A model generated the notes under the pieces. The model had not been told where the DNA came from, did no database searches, and saw only the letters and a program-made list of their open reading frames with translations. From the NCBI RefSeq assembly GCF_964204865.1, contig NC_135251.1:26350001-26414000 (forward strand): a stretch of 64,000 nt of DNA. Direction: 5' to 3'. Positions 1 through 13,000 of the stretch are shown here, in pieces (positions within the stretch are counted from its first letter, which is position 1; the number at the start of each line of letters is the position of its first letter). The translations under genes were made by a program, and so were the position numbers. Source of the stretch: Styela clava. Lineage: Eukaryota; Chordata; Ascidiacea; Stolidobranchia; Styelidae.

Positions 1-679
1 TTAGAAAAAATAATCCGATTCACTGAAGAACAGAAGGATAAATTATTTTACTGTTGCATTTGAGAGTTTTAAGCAAATAACCCCAATTTTATCGTGTGAT
101 GGGCCATGCACGCTATGATTGACTTAAATTATTATTGAGACAAGCATGGCGCGATCTAACGCATATGCTGTCACGCCAGACTCCGTCGTTTCAGAGACAA
201 ATAGAGTGTTATTTAACCAAATGTCAGTGTATTGCGGCCCCATTATAACAGAGAATAGTTTAGTGTACAAGACCTTGTTTGCCTATGTCACAATTGTTTG
301 ACTCGACAGAACACAGAGGTCTGATATTGATCGCCAATTTATTCAAAAAACTTGCAAAATAGGTTATGATAAGTTTTGCTTTGGCAAAAAAATTACCAAC
401 ATTGGCTATTCAGGAGTATACTACAGGAAATGGATCTGTATAAAAAAAGTCTAAACTTAAATTTGCATGTATGAGAGCGAATAAACACTATTGTGTTTCA
501 TTTATTTAAACCACAGTTGGATTATTATACAAAAGAAATAGAATCAATATAATGTTTCTGTAAGAAATTTATTCACTTGTTTTTAGCTTACTTATTGTAG
601 GCATATTTTTGAGTTTATTAAACACTGTCGTTTTTGGATTCTGGACGATTTATCAATCATCCTTCAAAGTCCAGTAGTC
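1..679. other. Upstream region of the NUSAP-like gene, nothing coding seen
   Basis: No open frame or recognisable repeat stands out here. The stretch immediately before position 680 would hold the promoter and 5' untranslated region of the downstream gene, but I see no diagnostic core promoter motif. It may also hold the end of a neighbour lying outside the window. Confidence 0.4.
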
Positions 680-3600
680 ATGTTGTCCTCAGATTTAAAG
701 TCAATGAAAAGAGCTGAATTACAGAAGCTGGCTAAAAAACATGGAATAAAAGCAAATTTGAAGGTAATTTGTTTATTCTTATCGCTTGTTATCATAATCC
801 AAATGATAATTTATTTTATAGTATCTGTGATAAGCCCTTAAAATGAAAAACAATCAAAATTTATTCATGATAATTGGTGATTTCAATTTTAGATTATATT
901 TTTATACCAATAATTACTTTTTTTTTATTTTGCAGACTGATGGAATTATTGCAGCGTTGCAGTCAGTATTCGATGCAGAAAAAGAAAATGCAAAAACACC
1001 TGATACTTCACTGGTAGCACAATCAAAAACACCAGTTAATGTGGTATAACATTATGACAAAGTTAATTTGAGTTCGTTTTCGTGTCATGTTCAATGTATT
1101 TCTTTTTAGCATTAGCCTTTATGGTCTTAATGACATTATCAAATTGTGTTTATATTAATAATAGGATGGGACTGATATTTATCTTGCATTCTCTGCAGGA
1201 TTATTTGCAAAATATAAAGATTTATAAGATATTTCCATCTCTCTAATATATCTTAATGAAGTGCATTACTGTATTACCATAACCTATGAGTATTGTTGTG
1301 TTATATTTTATTATTTTTCTATTTTAGTTTCCAACTCCGCCATTAGACGAAGCAGAAGATTTGTTCTCAGTCAAACCACCATGGAATAATAGCGACTTAA
1401 TGTCTTTTGTGAGAACAGTTTATTATATTTTTCTTTCATCAGAAAAACACGATATTGTGTAATTATTAATCATAATTTGGTTCTATTTTTCTAGGTTATC
1501 TAGGTTTTTATATTTAATTTTCGAATCAAATGCAACTGCAACTATACAGTCTATGTGTCTTCACAGGACTCTACCCCAGAACAAGATAGCAAGAATGACA
1601 AATCTTTGGAAGCAATTCCTGAAACTGGAACAAGAACAAGAAGTTCATCTGGGAAGAGGGTGAGATTACTTGTTTGTATTATTTTCTTTTTCAATCACAG
1701 TTGTACCCTTAAATGCCAACTATCCAATAAACTTTTCCAAGGATGTCAAAAACGAATCAAATATTCAGATCATTCCGAATGTTTTGGCAAGGAACTGTGC
1801 TGTATGACTATTCATCAGTAAACAAGGGATATTCATATAGTCTTTTATAGAAATTAGGGCGCTCCAGAAGTGTGTGTACCAACATGGGGGTAACTAATTT
1901 TGTTCGCCTACTTTACATCAAGTTGTGTAAAGAGACGGAAGCTAGGCTATGGGCACGGGCAATATTCACTTTACTAACACAGACAGTCTCCGAACTTGTA
2001 ATAGAACCAAAATAACGAAAAACTGAATAAAATTATTGTAACTTAACTGGTACACACACTACGGGTGTGTCGAAATTAGAGCTATCTTTTGAAATTTTAG
2101 ACTGTTTTTGCATAATTTACCATATTTTTACAAGTTTTTAAGATTGAAATTTATCGGAGAAGAAAGATCTTGATTGCCTGGAAGGGGACATTTTTATTCC
2201 AAACCTCATTTTTCAAATTTCAGTTTACTTTGTGTAATAAATAACCAATATAAAATTAGAATAACAGCTAATATTTTGCTCTCTCTGAATATGATTTTGG
2301 AGCTTCCAAGATATATTTTATGTATTCTTTTTGTCCTAGACCCCCAAAATAGCTAATGAATCGAAAGATTTTGCAACAAAGACATACAGCGTTGAAAGGG
2401 TTAAAACAAAATCAAGAACCGGTCGATCAAACAAAGTTGCTCCCACTTCTGGCAAGAAAACAGCTAAAGTTTTGAAGCGTCGATCTTCAAATGCAGTTGA
2501 AACCATACAGGTTAGGTCGTTTTCTGGAACAAGGTATTGACACTTGACAGTCATCGACCTATCATGCAATTGTTTATGAAGTGTTTTACATTTGTTAACC
2601 AGCAAGTATCAGGTTTTGCATTACCTACTACTAAATTTATTACCCATCAATGTGTTATTTTGAAAATAGGATGGGAATAAGATATGCTGACTTGTCATAT
2701 GATATAATTATAAACACACTTTTTATTAAAAAAAATTTAATTAGAACTAATTTTTGCAATAAAAATGTATTCGAAATTTCAATGTTTCCCCGTTTGTTTC
2801 AAAACCTGTGGAATACTAAATATGACGTTAGAGTATTTTATCGAATATAGTTCTTTTTATTGACTGATGTACATTCTAGTTTTAAACCATTTTATATATA
2901 ATCCAAAAGGCTAAAAAACCGAGGAAGAGTGGATCAAATACTGACCAAGAATCTGTAGATGAAAAAAGTGAAGCAATCGACATTGATCTTCAGAATGAAA
3001 TTATGAATGAAATAAGAAAAAAAATTGATGCAACAGGTATGCATGAGCCTTCCTCTCACATCTCGACTCATTCCACATGTGCATAACAAGGTGTTATATT
3101 ATATGCATATAGTAGCCTACTATGGAAAAAGGCCATTAAAATTTTATATGGCTCTTTGCTGTTTTTTATAACATATTATCCCCATTATTTTGAGAACTTC
3201 CATGCCGCACCGACACAAAGTTCTGTTTTTTTGTTCAATTAACCAGATGAAAAAAGTAAATATGGTGGCAGTGATTCTTTTGCAAGTAGAATTCCAAGAT
3301 TTACTGCATCAGGTGTTACTATCGGAACAAGCAAGCCTATTACACCTGGAAATAAAGACTGGAATAAACTACACAATAAGTAGGTGTCATATCTGAATTT
3401 ATATATATTGTACGCAATCTAATATCAATTCTTGAATTTAAAATTCTATTTTAGAAAATTCGATAAACTGGAATCCATTGATGATTATGAGCGAAGAAAA
3501 AAAGTGCGAGCAGAAAGATTACTCGGTTCCAACAAGAAAAACAATGCAAGTCTGAGCAAACTGGCACAACCAGTGAAAAGGGTGAGTTTTTATACTTGAA

Positions 3601-6600
3601 TTGACTAGTTGCATAACGAAATGGCAATCTGTGAATTTGGGATATCGTCTGTGAAAGTCCAATGGATAGAAGAGCATTCATCAGAAAAAATTTCTTAATT
3701 ATTTTATGCATGTTGGAAGTATCTACGTAGTGTTTCAATGAGCATCTCATAATTCATAAGCATACCAAGATTTATTATTACAGACTTAAACAGTAACTAA
3801 AAACTCCCAAGAGATTTCCTGATAACTTAATACTGTTATGAATATTAATTCTATCTGGCGAATAGGACGATGCCAATTTTTGGCACTAAAATAGTGGCTT
3901 TTTCCATATGCCATTGACCAATAAGTTGAGGCAGAAAAGTTGCGTTACTTTGTGTCTCTGTTTATCGGTTAAGCACCAATGCGCGCTCATAATTTTATAT
4001 GGTACAGTTAGTTAGAACAAGAACATGTCTATTTCAGTAGAATCATACTTATCAAATTAACTATTCTGCCCAACAAGAGTCATAATTTGGAGTTAAAAAT
4101 GAAGCAGCAATCATTCCGAACAACCGATTAACTGGAGCATTGCAATAACTAGTGAATATTGTGTCATAAGTACTGCACTAAACGTCCATGCGTTAACTGC
4201 TGTGTTGTCTAGTCTGGTGTCTTTTTTCTGGAAATCTGCAATACCAAAGTTCCATAAATAACTTTGGTTTGTGGTCGTTTTTTTTTATTGATGATATCGT
4301 CCATACATAGGGAGTGAGTGCATCATCACAATGGGAGTGTGCTTCATCATACGAGCCACGTTATGAATTATGATTGCCACTAAGATTTTAAAAGAAATGA
4401 ACAGTCTTCGCATTACGCGCTCGTTACAGGGACGTCTTTTCAGCGTATAATGATTATTCTTGTCGCGTGAAATATTCAATCTCTGACAACTACAAAATTC
4501 TAAAATGTCTTTATATATTAGTTTAATTGTGTCCAACGTAACTCGCGGTTGCTTCTTCTTACGTCAAAATTAAAACATTAGTTCTCTGAAATGCCACAGC
4601 GATCGGTGGACATAAAAATAGGAGATAAACGGTGTATTTAATTTTAATACGTATTTTTGGAACCTTGTCAACTCGTTATCGCCGTTAGAAAAATCTCAAT
4701 AACTGATATAAAATCCCGAAAAGTACAATTTTATTTCGTACAATGAAAATGCATATGAAGTATATCGTTAAATCAAAAATACATATTCATCGCCGCGATT
4801 ACGCCACTTGTTAAAAGAGCCGACCTTTACAACGTAAAATGATTTTTCTGTTGTGCAAAGTAATCAATTCGTGACCGATAAGGGCATATTTAAAATGTCT
4901 TGCTTTATTAATTTAATTGTCTTCAATTTAACCAGCGTTTGCGTCGACAAAACAAAACAATTTTTCACAATTCACAATTTTAAAATACCTCGGCCATTTG
5001 CCGACATAAAAATAAAAATTTGTGGTAACTGCCCGTCGCCTATCATATATTGTTTTGATCCGTATTTTTTCTATTTTGCAAATTCGACAAATTTGAGATG
5101 TGCTTGTAACATTGACTCCGTTCAATCGCAATGCTGACACTCCGATTATTTTTAAAGATAAAACCTCCTGAAAAACCCGTAAATCTGCTGTAAATTCTCA
5201 TGGAGTAAAATTTATTTCAGTACAATAAAAATTGATGGATATACTTCGGATTAATTATCTTATATATCATCACAAACCGGGAAAAAATCGCGTTTTCAAC
5301 CTTGTTTAATGATAACACGAAAATTTTCTACGACAATTTTAAAGTAATGGATAAAAGGCAAATCCCACCCACAAGTATGTTCCTAAACGGCGACCAAACA
5401 TAATGTGCGCCGTAGGTACACAAAATTTTGTGATTTTGCGACTAGAAAAGCGTTTTTAGACTGTCGCGGGACTCAACAAAACTTATATTGTTTACGGTTT
5501 TATTTTCAGTATTTTATAATGCCGCTTTTCAATCAAATTCAGATCGCGGTTTTACTCCTTCTTTTGTCTTTAGAACATCGCCACCCATGAACGTAACTCA
5601 CGAATTCACAATTCCGTGCAAAGTACAAAAATAAAATAATTATCATGTTTATCGTGGCACAAATTTATGATTTAGAAAGAATAAAAACCGACGTAAGGGC
5701 GTTGACGGCCTAAATAACACGCTGATGAAAACATGGGCGATTTTAGCAGAAGGCAATTGCACGCTTTTTCAGTTTTCACATTTCCGTGCGGGTACAAAAA
5801 TGAAATAATTATCGTTGTTCCCGCGGCACAAATTTGTGATTCAAAGAGAATTAACACCAATGTAAAGGGCGTTCACGGCATAAATAACATGCCGCGTCGA
5901 TGAAAACGAACGGCGATTTTAGCAGAAGGCAATTGCACGTGTTATCGGCCACTTTTTCACTTTTCAGAAAATTTAAAAGGGGGGGGTTCGACCCCGAAAA
6001 CCTCCGACCCCCTGGCTGCGCCACTGCAAGTACCATTGAATGTCTGTCAGTCATTGTAGTCCAATAGGTTGAATTTCTACACCTGCATTTATACTTGACT
6101 TATTGCTATTATCATGAGATTTGAAGAAATAATGATTATAACTAATTTGTATTATTTTTCAGAGTGGGCCGAAAATTATTAAACCAGTTGTTCAAAAAGG
6201 TCGTCCAAAGCCTGCGTTCATGTCGCCTGCTGTCCAAAGCGGAAACAGGTACACACCCAAAACACCAAAATCCATCATGAAGGACTCAAAAACTGACAAT
6301 AAAACAGCAAGCTCGAAGACACCAAAAGTTTGTAGCAAAATTATTATATCCTTGTCAACTTTATTGTAATAGTGCCTCTCGTCTCATGCATGCTGAAACC
6401 TACCGTACCTTTTGTATTTCAAAAAGACTAATATACATTGAAATGTCCTGTATATCTATATTTTATAATTCCCAACACAACAAAGTTGTTTTAGCGCTCA
6501 GCATAAGGATATCTGTCTGTGTTTGGTATGTTTTTATTGGTGTTGGAGAAAATTTGAATTAGTTGGGAGTTAAATTCCAGACTTCTAATTGTGATAATCA

Positions 6601-8659
6601 AAGTCAAAATAAAGTTTATTAGTCGTTCTTAAAATTAAATACCAAACGTAAAACAGCCGTTTTCTGCTTTATGTGTAACATTATTGTATTACTTATGTGT
6701 TCAGGGTAACAACGTCTCGGTATTCAAACCTACTGTCACATCAACGAACAAATTAAATTTGAATTTTGCTCAAAAATCTGCAAAAGCTGCAACACCAAAA
6801 AGAGTCACTATTGTTTCAGGTAGTGGTTCTCTTTTGTTTTCACTTTTACACAATGACAGTATATTATAAGCTAGAAAGTCAATTTGCCACATCCGCACAC
6901 GTGCAGAGCGCTGTGGTGTCTTTATAGTTTGAATTTAGTTTGAACTTTGAATTTATTGGAAAATGCTACGTTCCCGTGTCCGCCATCTTGGTTCACATAC
7001 TTCGGGAGTACTGAATTTAGTTTCAATATTGTAGCACAGTCGCATTATTAGAGGCTATACCATAGTCATGTATATCTCTTGGAGTATAATACAGGGTTTC
7101 CTCAATAGAAGCAGCAATAAGATATTAGATAAGTTGACTATTTCTAAATCTACTAATTTGATATATATTATCCAGATCAAGGCGATAAAAAGCAAACATA
7201 TATAAAAACACCTGCAGCAGTTTCAAGAACTAAATCTATGATCACACCTGGAGAAAAACAAAAATCTTTAGTTGGGACTCCGGCTGCTCTTTCAACTTCA
7301 CTGAATAATAATCTGAACACTCCTACCAGCACTAAGAAAAATCCATTTGATCTCAAGGTAAGATGAAGTGAACAAGTAAGTCATATTATGACGTGGAAAG
7401 TTTTTTTGAACCTAAAGGAATGCAAACATCAAGTGCTCACAGTCGACTCTTTAAATCGACTCTATCTGTGTGAGATTTTTCTGAATTTTCAAAATGAAAA
7501 GGTGAATATCAAATTATTCTGAAATGCTTTTTTTCAGTAACAGTAAACAGTTATAAAAAAGAATGACTCTGTTTATTTTGTTATATGAGATTTCATACAA
7601 TATTATCGCAGGTTGTTTTGTTGTATAAGCATTTAATTTTTTTTTGAAATTTGTTGAAACAGGAGAGTTTGAAGAAACCATTGTCATGGGTTCCACACAA
7701 AGGCCCTTTACGTCCATTCAATGACACATCGAAGAAACCAAAGTTCCAAGATCGAATAAATGATGTAAAAAAGTCAAACATTGGCACAAGGTAGGATAAA
7801 ATGAGTTTTATATTTATAGTTAAGTACATAAACAATTATGTGCATGATTAAACTAGTCGAATGTATTCATATTTTTTCTGACAATACAAAAATAGAAAAT
7901 TAACAGAATCACTTTTCTCTGGACATGACCTGATTGAAATTCCGATATATTCTGTTTTCAAAATAGTAGATTTTCCCAATTTGGCCATGGTGGCCTGGTT
8001 ATGAATAATTGTCTAGTCCAGTTGGTACTTTGGATATTGATGCTGGATATTTATTTTCAGCTTCTTGCTATTTCTTTTTCTACAAAATGTTATTTTTGTT
8101 TCCACGTTCGCTTCAAATCTGACTTTCCCCTCGAGTCACAAGTACAGGCTGTGGGGTCAGAATTCCAACTTCCAAGTCAGGGGAGGATAGGAAGCCGGCT
8201 TAAACATATAGTGAACCACAGTCTTTCGTCCGGTTACCAGTCCATGTCGGTATGTAATTTGTTAGCCAATTATTTGTTTTCATATGCATGGACTTGATGG
8301 TGGAGCCGTAACCAACCAGCGGTTAAGTGAACCACCCTACGGCGGCGCGGATTCCAGCAATCCTTTCGCACTTAATTCACCTGCATGAAAGTTTAACAAT
8401 ACTACCCTACGGCGGCGAGGATTCCAGCAATCGTCTCGCACTTAATTCACCTACATGAAAGTTCAACAATACTTTGACATAACCCCATACTCTCATAATA
8501 TCTCTCTGTTGGGTTTTATTCTGCATGTTTTTAGGAATCAATATTTCTCATTATTATTATTCATTACCAATTTTAAGGGATAAAAGGAAGCAGAGAGCGG
8601 TCGCTGCGAAGAAGCATGCTAAAGATGAGAGAATGATGATGAGGCGTGGAATAAAATGA
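680..8659 (+). CDS. NUSAP1: Nucleolar and spindle-associated protein 1 (NuSAP) homologue, 13 exons
   Basis: Spliced CDS: 680-763, 936-1043, 1328-1408, 1567-1659, 2340-2510, 2910-3036, 3247-3379, 3455-3581, 6163-6327, 6705-6819, 7176-7357, 7663-7790, 8578-8659. All junctions are GT-AG and phases agree, giving about 531 residues (human NUSAP1 is about 440). Residues 1-45 look like a SAP-type DNA-binding helix pair (MKRAELQKLAKKHGIKANLK, then TDGIIAALQ). Exons 7-8 carry the NuSAP signature DWNKLHNKKFDKLESIDDYE. Exons 11-12 carry FDLK followed by PLSWVPHKGPLRPFN. The last exon ends in a basic stretch closing with MMMRRGIK, like the family C-terminus. The middle is Lys/Ser/Thr-Pro rich. In vertebrates NuSAP binds microtubules and DNA and bundles spindle fibres around chromosomes in mitosis; many TP sites here would suit CDK control (inference). 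Intron 4 holds a MITE and intron 8 a 2.6-kb repetitive block. Confidence 0.87.
1858..2071 (-). mobile_element. MITE family A, copy 1 (reverse orientation, perfect 8-bp TSD)
   Basis: Lies in intron 4 of the NUSAP-like gene. It is the reverse complement of the copies at 20.8, 44.6 and 62.1 kb: it starts CTCCAGAAGTGTGTGTACCA, ends GTACACACACTACGGG, and contains the shared core around ACATCAAGTTGTGTAAAG. The 8 bases GAAATTAG occur on both sides (1850-1857 and 2072-2079), a perfect target-site duplication. An 8-bp TSD fits hAT- or P-type transposition. It has no coding capacity, so it must have been moved by a transposase encoded elsewhere. Confidence 0.85.
3600..6100. repeat. Repetitive block in intron 8 of the NUSAP-like gene
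   Basis: The intron between exons 8 and 9 (3582-6162) is far longer than the others. It contains a direct tandem repeat of about 170 bp (5605-5774 and 5775-about 5950), both copies sharing GCGATTTTAGCAGAAGGCAA and ATAATTATC. It also has a more diverged repetition of about 470 bp: segments near 4470-4760 and 4880-5240 share AAAATGTCTT, GACATAAAAATA and TTTATTTC...TACAAT...AAAAT. A GC-rich tail near 5985-6030 reads like a transposon or SINE end. I interpret this as a degraded composite insertion with no intact reading frame. Confidence 0.6.
6967..7012 (-). mobile_element. Terminal fragment of the foldback/MITE family found at 49.56 kb
   Basis: Located in intron 10 of the NUSAP-like gene. CGCCATCTTGGTTCACATAC followed by TTCGGGAGTAC is the reverse complement of the start of the element at 49562 (GGTACTCCCGAAGTACGTGC, then ACCAAGATG). 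Only one end is present, so this is a truncated or solo terminal repeat. Confidence 0.55.
8150..8260 (-). repeat. SINE-like fragment, reverse orientation
   Basis: In the last intron of the NUSAP-like gene. The segment TTTCGTCCGGTTACCAGTCC near 8224-8243 is the reverse complement of GGACTGGTAACCGGACGAAA at about 9630-9649, which lies at the 3' part of a tRNA-like SINE candidate. The two therefore look like copies of one short interspersed family on opposite strands. Outer limits are approximate. Confidence 0.45.
8334..8473 (+). repeat. 70-bp direct tandem duplication
   Basis: Two adjacent 70-bp units (8334-8403 and 8404-8473), both starting ACCCTACGGCGGCG and both containing ATTCCAGCAATC and GCACTTAATTCACCT, differ at only a few bases. 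They lie in the last intron of the NUSAP-like gene next to a SINE-like fragment. The near identity suggests a recent duplication. Confidence 0.85.
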
Positions 8660-9370
8660 AGCTTATGCTAATTTTTATGATTTTAAAACAAGCTTATTTA
8701 AGCTTTTACTGCCTTGGAATGTTATGTTCAATTTCCTGCCTGTTTTTATTGTTGCTACATGATCTCATTGTTCTTATATTCATTCATCAGTGACTGAGTT
8801 ACAGTTCTCAGTTTTCTCCTGGAATCCATATTATACTTGCCTGTCTCTTAAAATATGTCTTGTGTCCTATATTTTTATAGTATATGGTTTTTAGAGATGG
8901 TACAAACTAACCCCATTGGTTAATCTTATTGGTCTTAAGTTTGGCCAATCCTAAATTACAAACGACAATTAATTCCATTTTATATTTTTTGAAATGCTTA
9001 TTTTGTTGCAGAGTGACTATGGTGTTTTTGGTTACCTTGTCATTTGCGGCATTCATTGTTATACAGAAATGGTTGTAATATGCCTTTTTATTCCCTTTTG
9101 GGGAATAAAATATATAATACTTCTTCTTTTGTATTCTTTCATTAATGGGAAACTTTGTAAATACCACATTCATTCATTGTAATAAAGTCATATTTGGTTT
9201 TCATTGTTGTCCTTTTAGTGGGGGATCAAGTTATACGAAAGTGGCTAGCTTTCCATCCACAAATATTACATTGGCTACTTTATGCCATGTGGGAACATGC
9301 GCTGGTGCCTGGTTTCATTTTCACGTCACTGTTAATAGATAAAATACATTCTTTCAATTGAATGTGATAT
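8660..9370 (+). other. 3' untranslated/flanking region of the NUSAP-like gene
   Basis: AT-rich sequence after the stop codon. A consensus polyadenylation hexamer AATAAA occurs at 9104-9109 and another about 70 bases later (near 9180), followed by T-rich sequence, so the transcript may end around 9.1-9.2 kb. No other coding signal is visible. Confidence 0.4.
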
Positions 9371-9399
9371 TAAAATATTGCAGAAGTGTAGCGAACCCG

Positions 9400-9655
9400 A
9401 ACAATTTTTGTGGTTATAATCTGTTGTCGCATCGTTCTAAGCGCTAGGATTACGCTTACCATCGAGCCTCTGATAGCCATGTGTAGATTCGAATCCCTTG
9501 AGGGAAGATTATGCGAGAAGATCGCCGTCGCAGGGTGATTCGGGCGACCGCTGGTCGGGTCGGTTTGCTCTACTACCACCAAGTCCACGCTTCTAAAACA
9601 ACTGGTTAACTATTCCTATACCCGGCGTGGACTGGTAACCGGACGAAAGGCCGTT
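9400..9655 (+). repeat. tRNA-derived SINE candidate
   Basis: The segment around 9484-9497 reads AGATTCGAATCCC, a good match to the RNA polymerase III B box (GGTTCGANTCC). It is preceded by tRNA-like sequence (CTAAGCGCTAGGATTACGC). The 3' part shares GGACTGGTAACCGGACGAAA with an inverted copy at about 8.2 kb, showing it is repeated. It ends about 350 bp upstream of the Six gene start. Limits are approximate and a canonical A box is not obvious. Confidence 0.5.
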
Positions 9656-10009
9656 CGCAATATGGATCTTATAAATCGACCGTTCGCAATATGAAAACAA
9701 AATCCACAAGACTATTTGAGTTCCCGCATTACAATTTTTCAACCACACGAGGCTGTCGTTCGTCAAAATATCCCCGCGCAGTCTTCGATTCTTGCGAGCT
9801 GCCTGCAGTTGCGCTATTGTTACCCATGTTGTGTATTACTACGGAGTCGTGTCGCGTTGTACGTATTAGTGTTTTATGTCCTCGCTCGGTCAGGAAGTTG
9901 TTCTCATTTGGGGTCTCATTACTTCGTTAAGTTACAGAAACAAGTCAGTATGCATTTTGCCACCACTGAAGAAAGTTATGTAATCGTTGGGGTATGCTAG
10001 AATGCAGTA

Positions 10010-13000
10010 ATGTCGACCAATCTGTCGGAGATGGGAGCGTTCGGCGAATGTGAAGGCAATCGTACCAAGGATGCCGACTCAGTGTTGCCGACTGGCAGAT
10101 CTGTGATTGCGGCTAACGAACAAGAGAATATACCCGAAGATGCATTCAAGGGAATTATGAAAATTGATAAGGTATTGTAGTCTGAAATAATAGCATTTTT
10201 TTTTATTTCTGACCTAAATCTAAATCATAAGTGCATGCAACTCGCAGAACTAAAGCCAGGCTGCAATGATTGCCTTGAATTCTGCAAGCAAGTGAAACTA
10301 TAATATTCTAAAGCTGTAAAATTTAATTAGGCCTACTAGACGGGCACTAATTTTTTTTTGTAAATATTGCTCAATGTTTCGTTATATTTTAAAAACTATC
10401 ATGATGTATTCTCATTCAGTCATTCAGTTTGTTCAAACCGATGGTTCATTCGCTTTTATTACTGTTAAAATATTTTCTTTTTTGGATTATGTTTATAATA
10501 GTGTTGACTTTGTTTTTGTGAAAATGGATCTTTCTTCCTGGTTTTCCAATGTCTGAATGTGTTTGGGTCAATATCTTAACCACTAGTTTATTATATCCAT
10601 GGCTGCATGTGGCTTTCATCATATCTGATTTTTTTTAAAAAATTCTAATTGTTTATAGTTTAGTCAGAGACAAAACAGATAGTAGGTTCCATTAATAAGA
10701 CACAACTCTAATAATACTTGACACAGTAAACATAAAAGTGTGAAACAAACAATATTCATTCTTGAATATATGCAACTTTTATTTTAATATGTTAATATGA
10801 GAACATTGAATTATAAAGTTTTAAGCAGATAAAATTGAAAACTCCAAGCTTTTTTAAATTTTTTTTTTTTGAAATAGTTACCCATTTACCCAATGTACAC
10901 CTAATTTCCATATTTTCATAGATAAAAAAAAAATTACACAAAATAGCAATGTTAGAACAATATATAGAGATCACAAAAAACTACAATTTGTTTTTTAGTG
11001 CATCCATTTTTAAACTTTACAAATATGTTATTTGAATTGGTGTCTGTGCTCTTAAAAACAATTTTACAATCAACTTTGTTTGTTTTTTACAGAATAAAAA
11101 TCTGCCAAACAGCTTCAGCTCTTTTCCGAATAGTAACATGACTCCTGGAGAGAAACAATTGTCGCATAACATGAGTAATAATAACAGCAGGACATGTAAA
11201 ACGATGTCAACACATTCTACAGATTCTCAATTATTTTTGAATACTGTATCTGAGAATAAACCAATGGAGACTGCTGCCCCAACTTATACTTTAGATAATG
11301 TAATTAAATTCCTATTGATTTATTTTCGTCTGGTTGCTATGAATTTATTTACGAATATTACTCCTTAATCCTCTTTTTTTAAATAAGCAAACTTTTGTTT
11401 CACTTTTCATAGCAACCAGGTAATTTCAATTAATTTATAAAGTACTATTGAATTCCAGTTCCAATAAATGCGTTTGTTGTTATACATTTATGATAACAAG
11501 TTCATTCTTACTGATAGACAAAATATAGTTAGCTTTTTCTGCCAGTTAATCTTTTTAATATATCGGAATTGAATTACAAAGTAAAATTTGGAATACAATA
11601 ATTTCTTGAAAGACATTTTTATACGGTAATAACAAAAAAATGTGAAATTGAAGTTTGATTTCTTGATATAGAACTCATTTGATACCTATATTCAAAATAT
11701 ATAATAAAAAATATGGCCATTGAGCATTGTGGTTTGAAATGAACATATTTTTCTTCACAGATATCCTGCATATGTAAGGCACTGAAACAAAGTGAAGATT
11801 TTCATAAACTTGAAAATTTTTTGAAAAAAATACCACCAGATGATTATAATTCTGATACAGAAAATATTGTGATGGCCAGAGCATATATTGCCTTTTATAG
11901 GTATGATATAGTTCTAAGCGTTAAAATTATTTCTGCTAACAAGATACCTGGTTCTAACTTTTAATGTGTTAACTCTTCGTAAGCTTTGCCCACTGGAAGA
12001 CACCACTCACACATACCATCATCAACAAGCTTCTGTTTTGTAAGATGGGCTATGTTGTGTCTTTGAACATTTTATCCCAATGTCTGTATAATGTTTCAGA
12101 AAATAACTGAAGCTATTTTTTTATTCATGATTCTGTCAAATTTATTTCTCCAGCTGAATGGTATGGCCCATTTAATATTTATTAATGTATTATATTTTAA
12201 CAGGAATAGTTACAAAGAAATGTTCAATTTATTGGAGAGTCGCACATTTTCATCATGTAATCATAAATCCCTACAAAATTTATGGTATATGGCTCATTAC
12301 GCTGAAGCAGAGAAGGTAGGAAAGTATTCAAATTATCTTATTACTGAAATTTTTGCTTTTCTATAGATTTCAGACAATATTATGTTTAATTATATTTGAA
12401 GTTTTTATAAACATATTTTTATTAGCTTACCTGTCGGAATATTACAAAAGTTCATCGATTTGCCTATTTCTGTAGATCAGAGGAAGGGCACTGGGTGCTG
12501 TAGATAAATATAGAATCAGAAGAAAATTTCCACTTCCTATGACAATCTGGGATGGGGAAGAAATGGTTTACTGTTTTAAAGAAAAATCAAGAAAAGCCTT
12601 GAAGGTATTTTTAGATTTTTAAGTCTGACATAAAAGTTAAAATTACGAAAAAATTACTGTCCTGAGTTAGTCCTGTGTTTTGAAATAATTCGATAATTGA
12701 AATAATCGAATCCTATCAATGTTGAAAAAAAAACACTATGGGAATTTTGTTGGAAATTTAATATGAAGCATTCTCAAAAATAAGCTTCAAATAACACTGT
12801 TACACGATTTTTTTTGTGTTGTATAAGCATACTTTTTACTCCATTGTTATTAGCTTTCTGAAATATCTGACTTTTTAATTTTGAATTTTGGGAGAACCCT
12901 AGTTCTCACTGAGCGATTTTCATTTTGATCTATTGATTTAATAAACCAGGATTGTTACAAAACAAACCGTTATCCAACGCCTGATGAAAAACGAGAACTT

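Noticed and set aside
11300-11368. Read-through of Six exon 2 into intron 2 as a membrane-like extension
   Set aside because: The extension starts exactly at a good donor and is ordinary AT-rich intron translated by chance.
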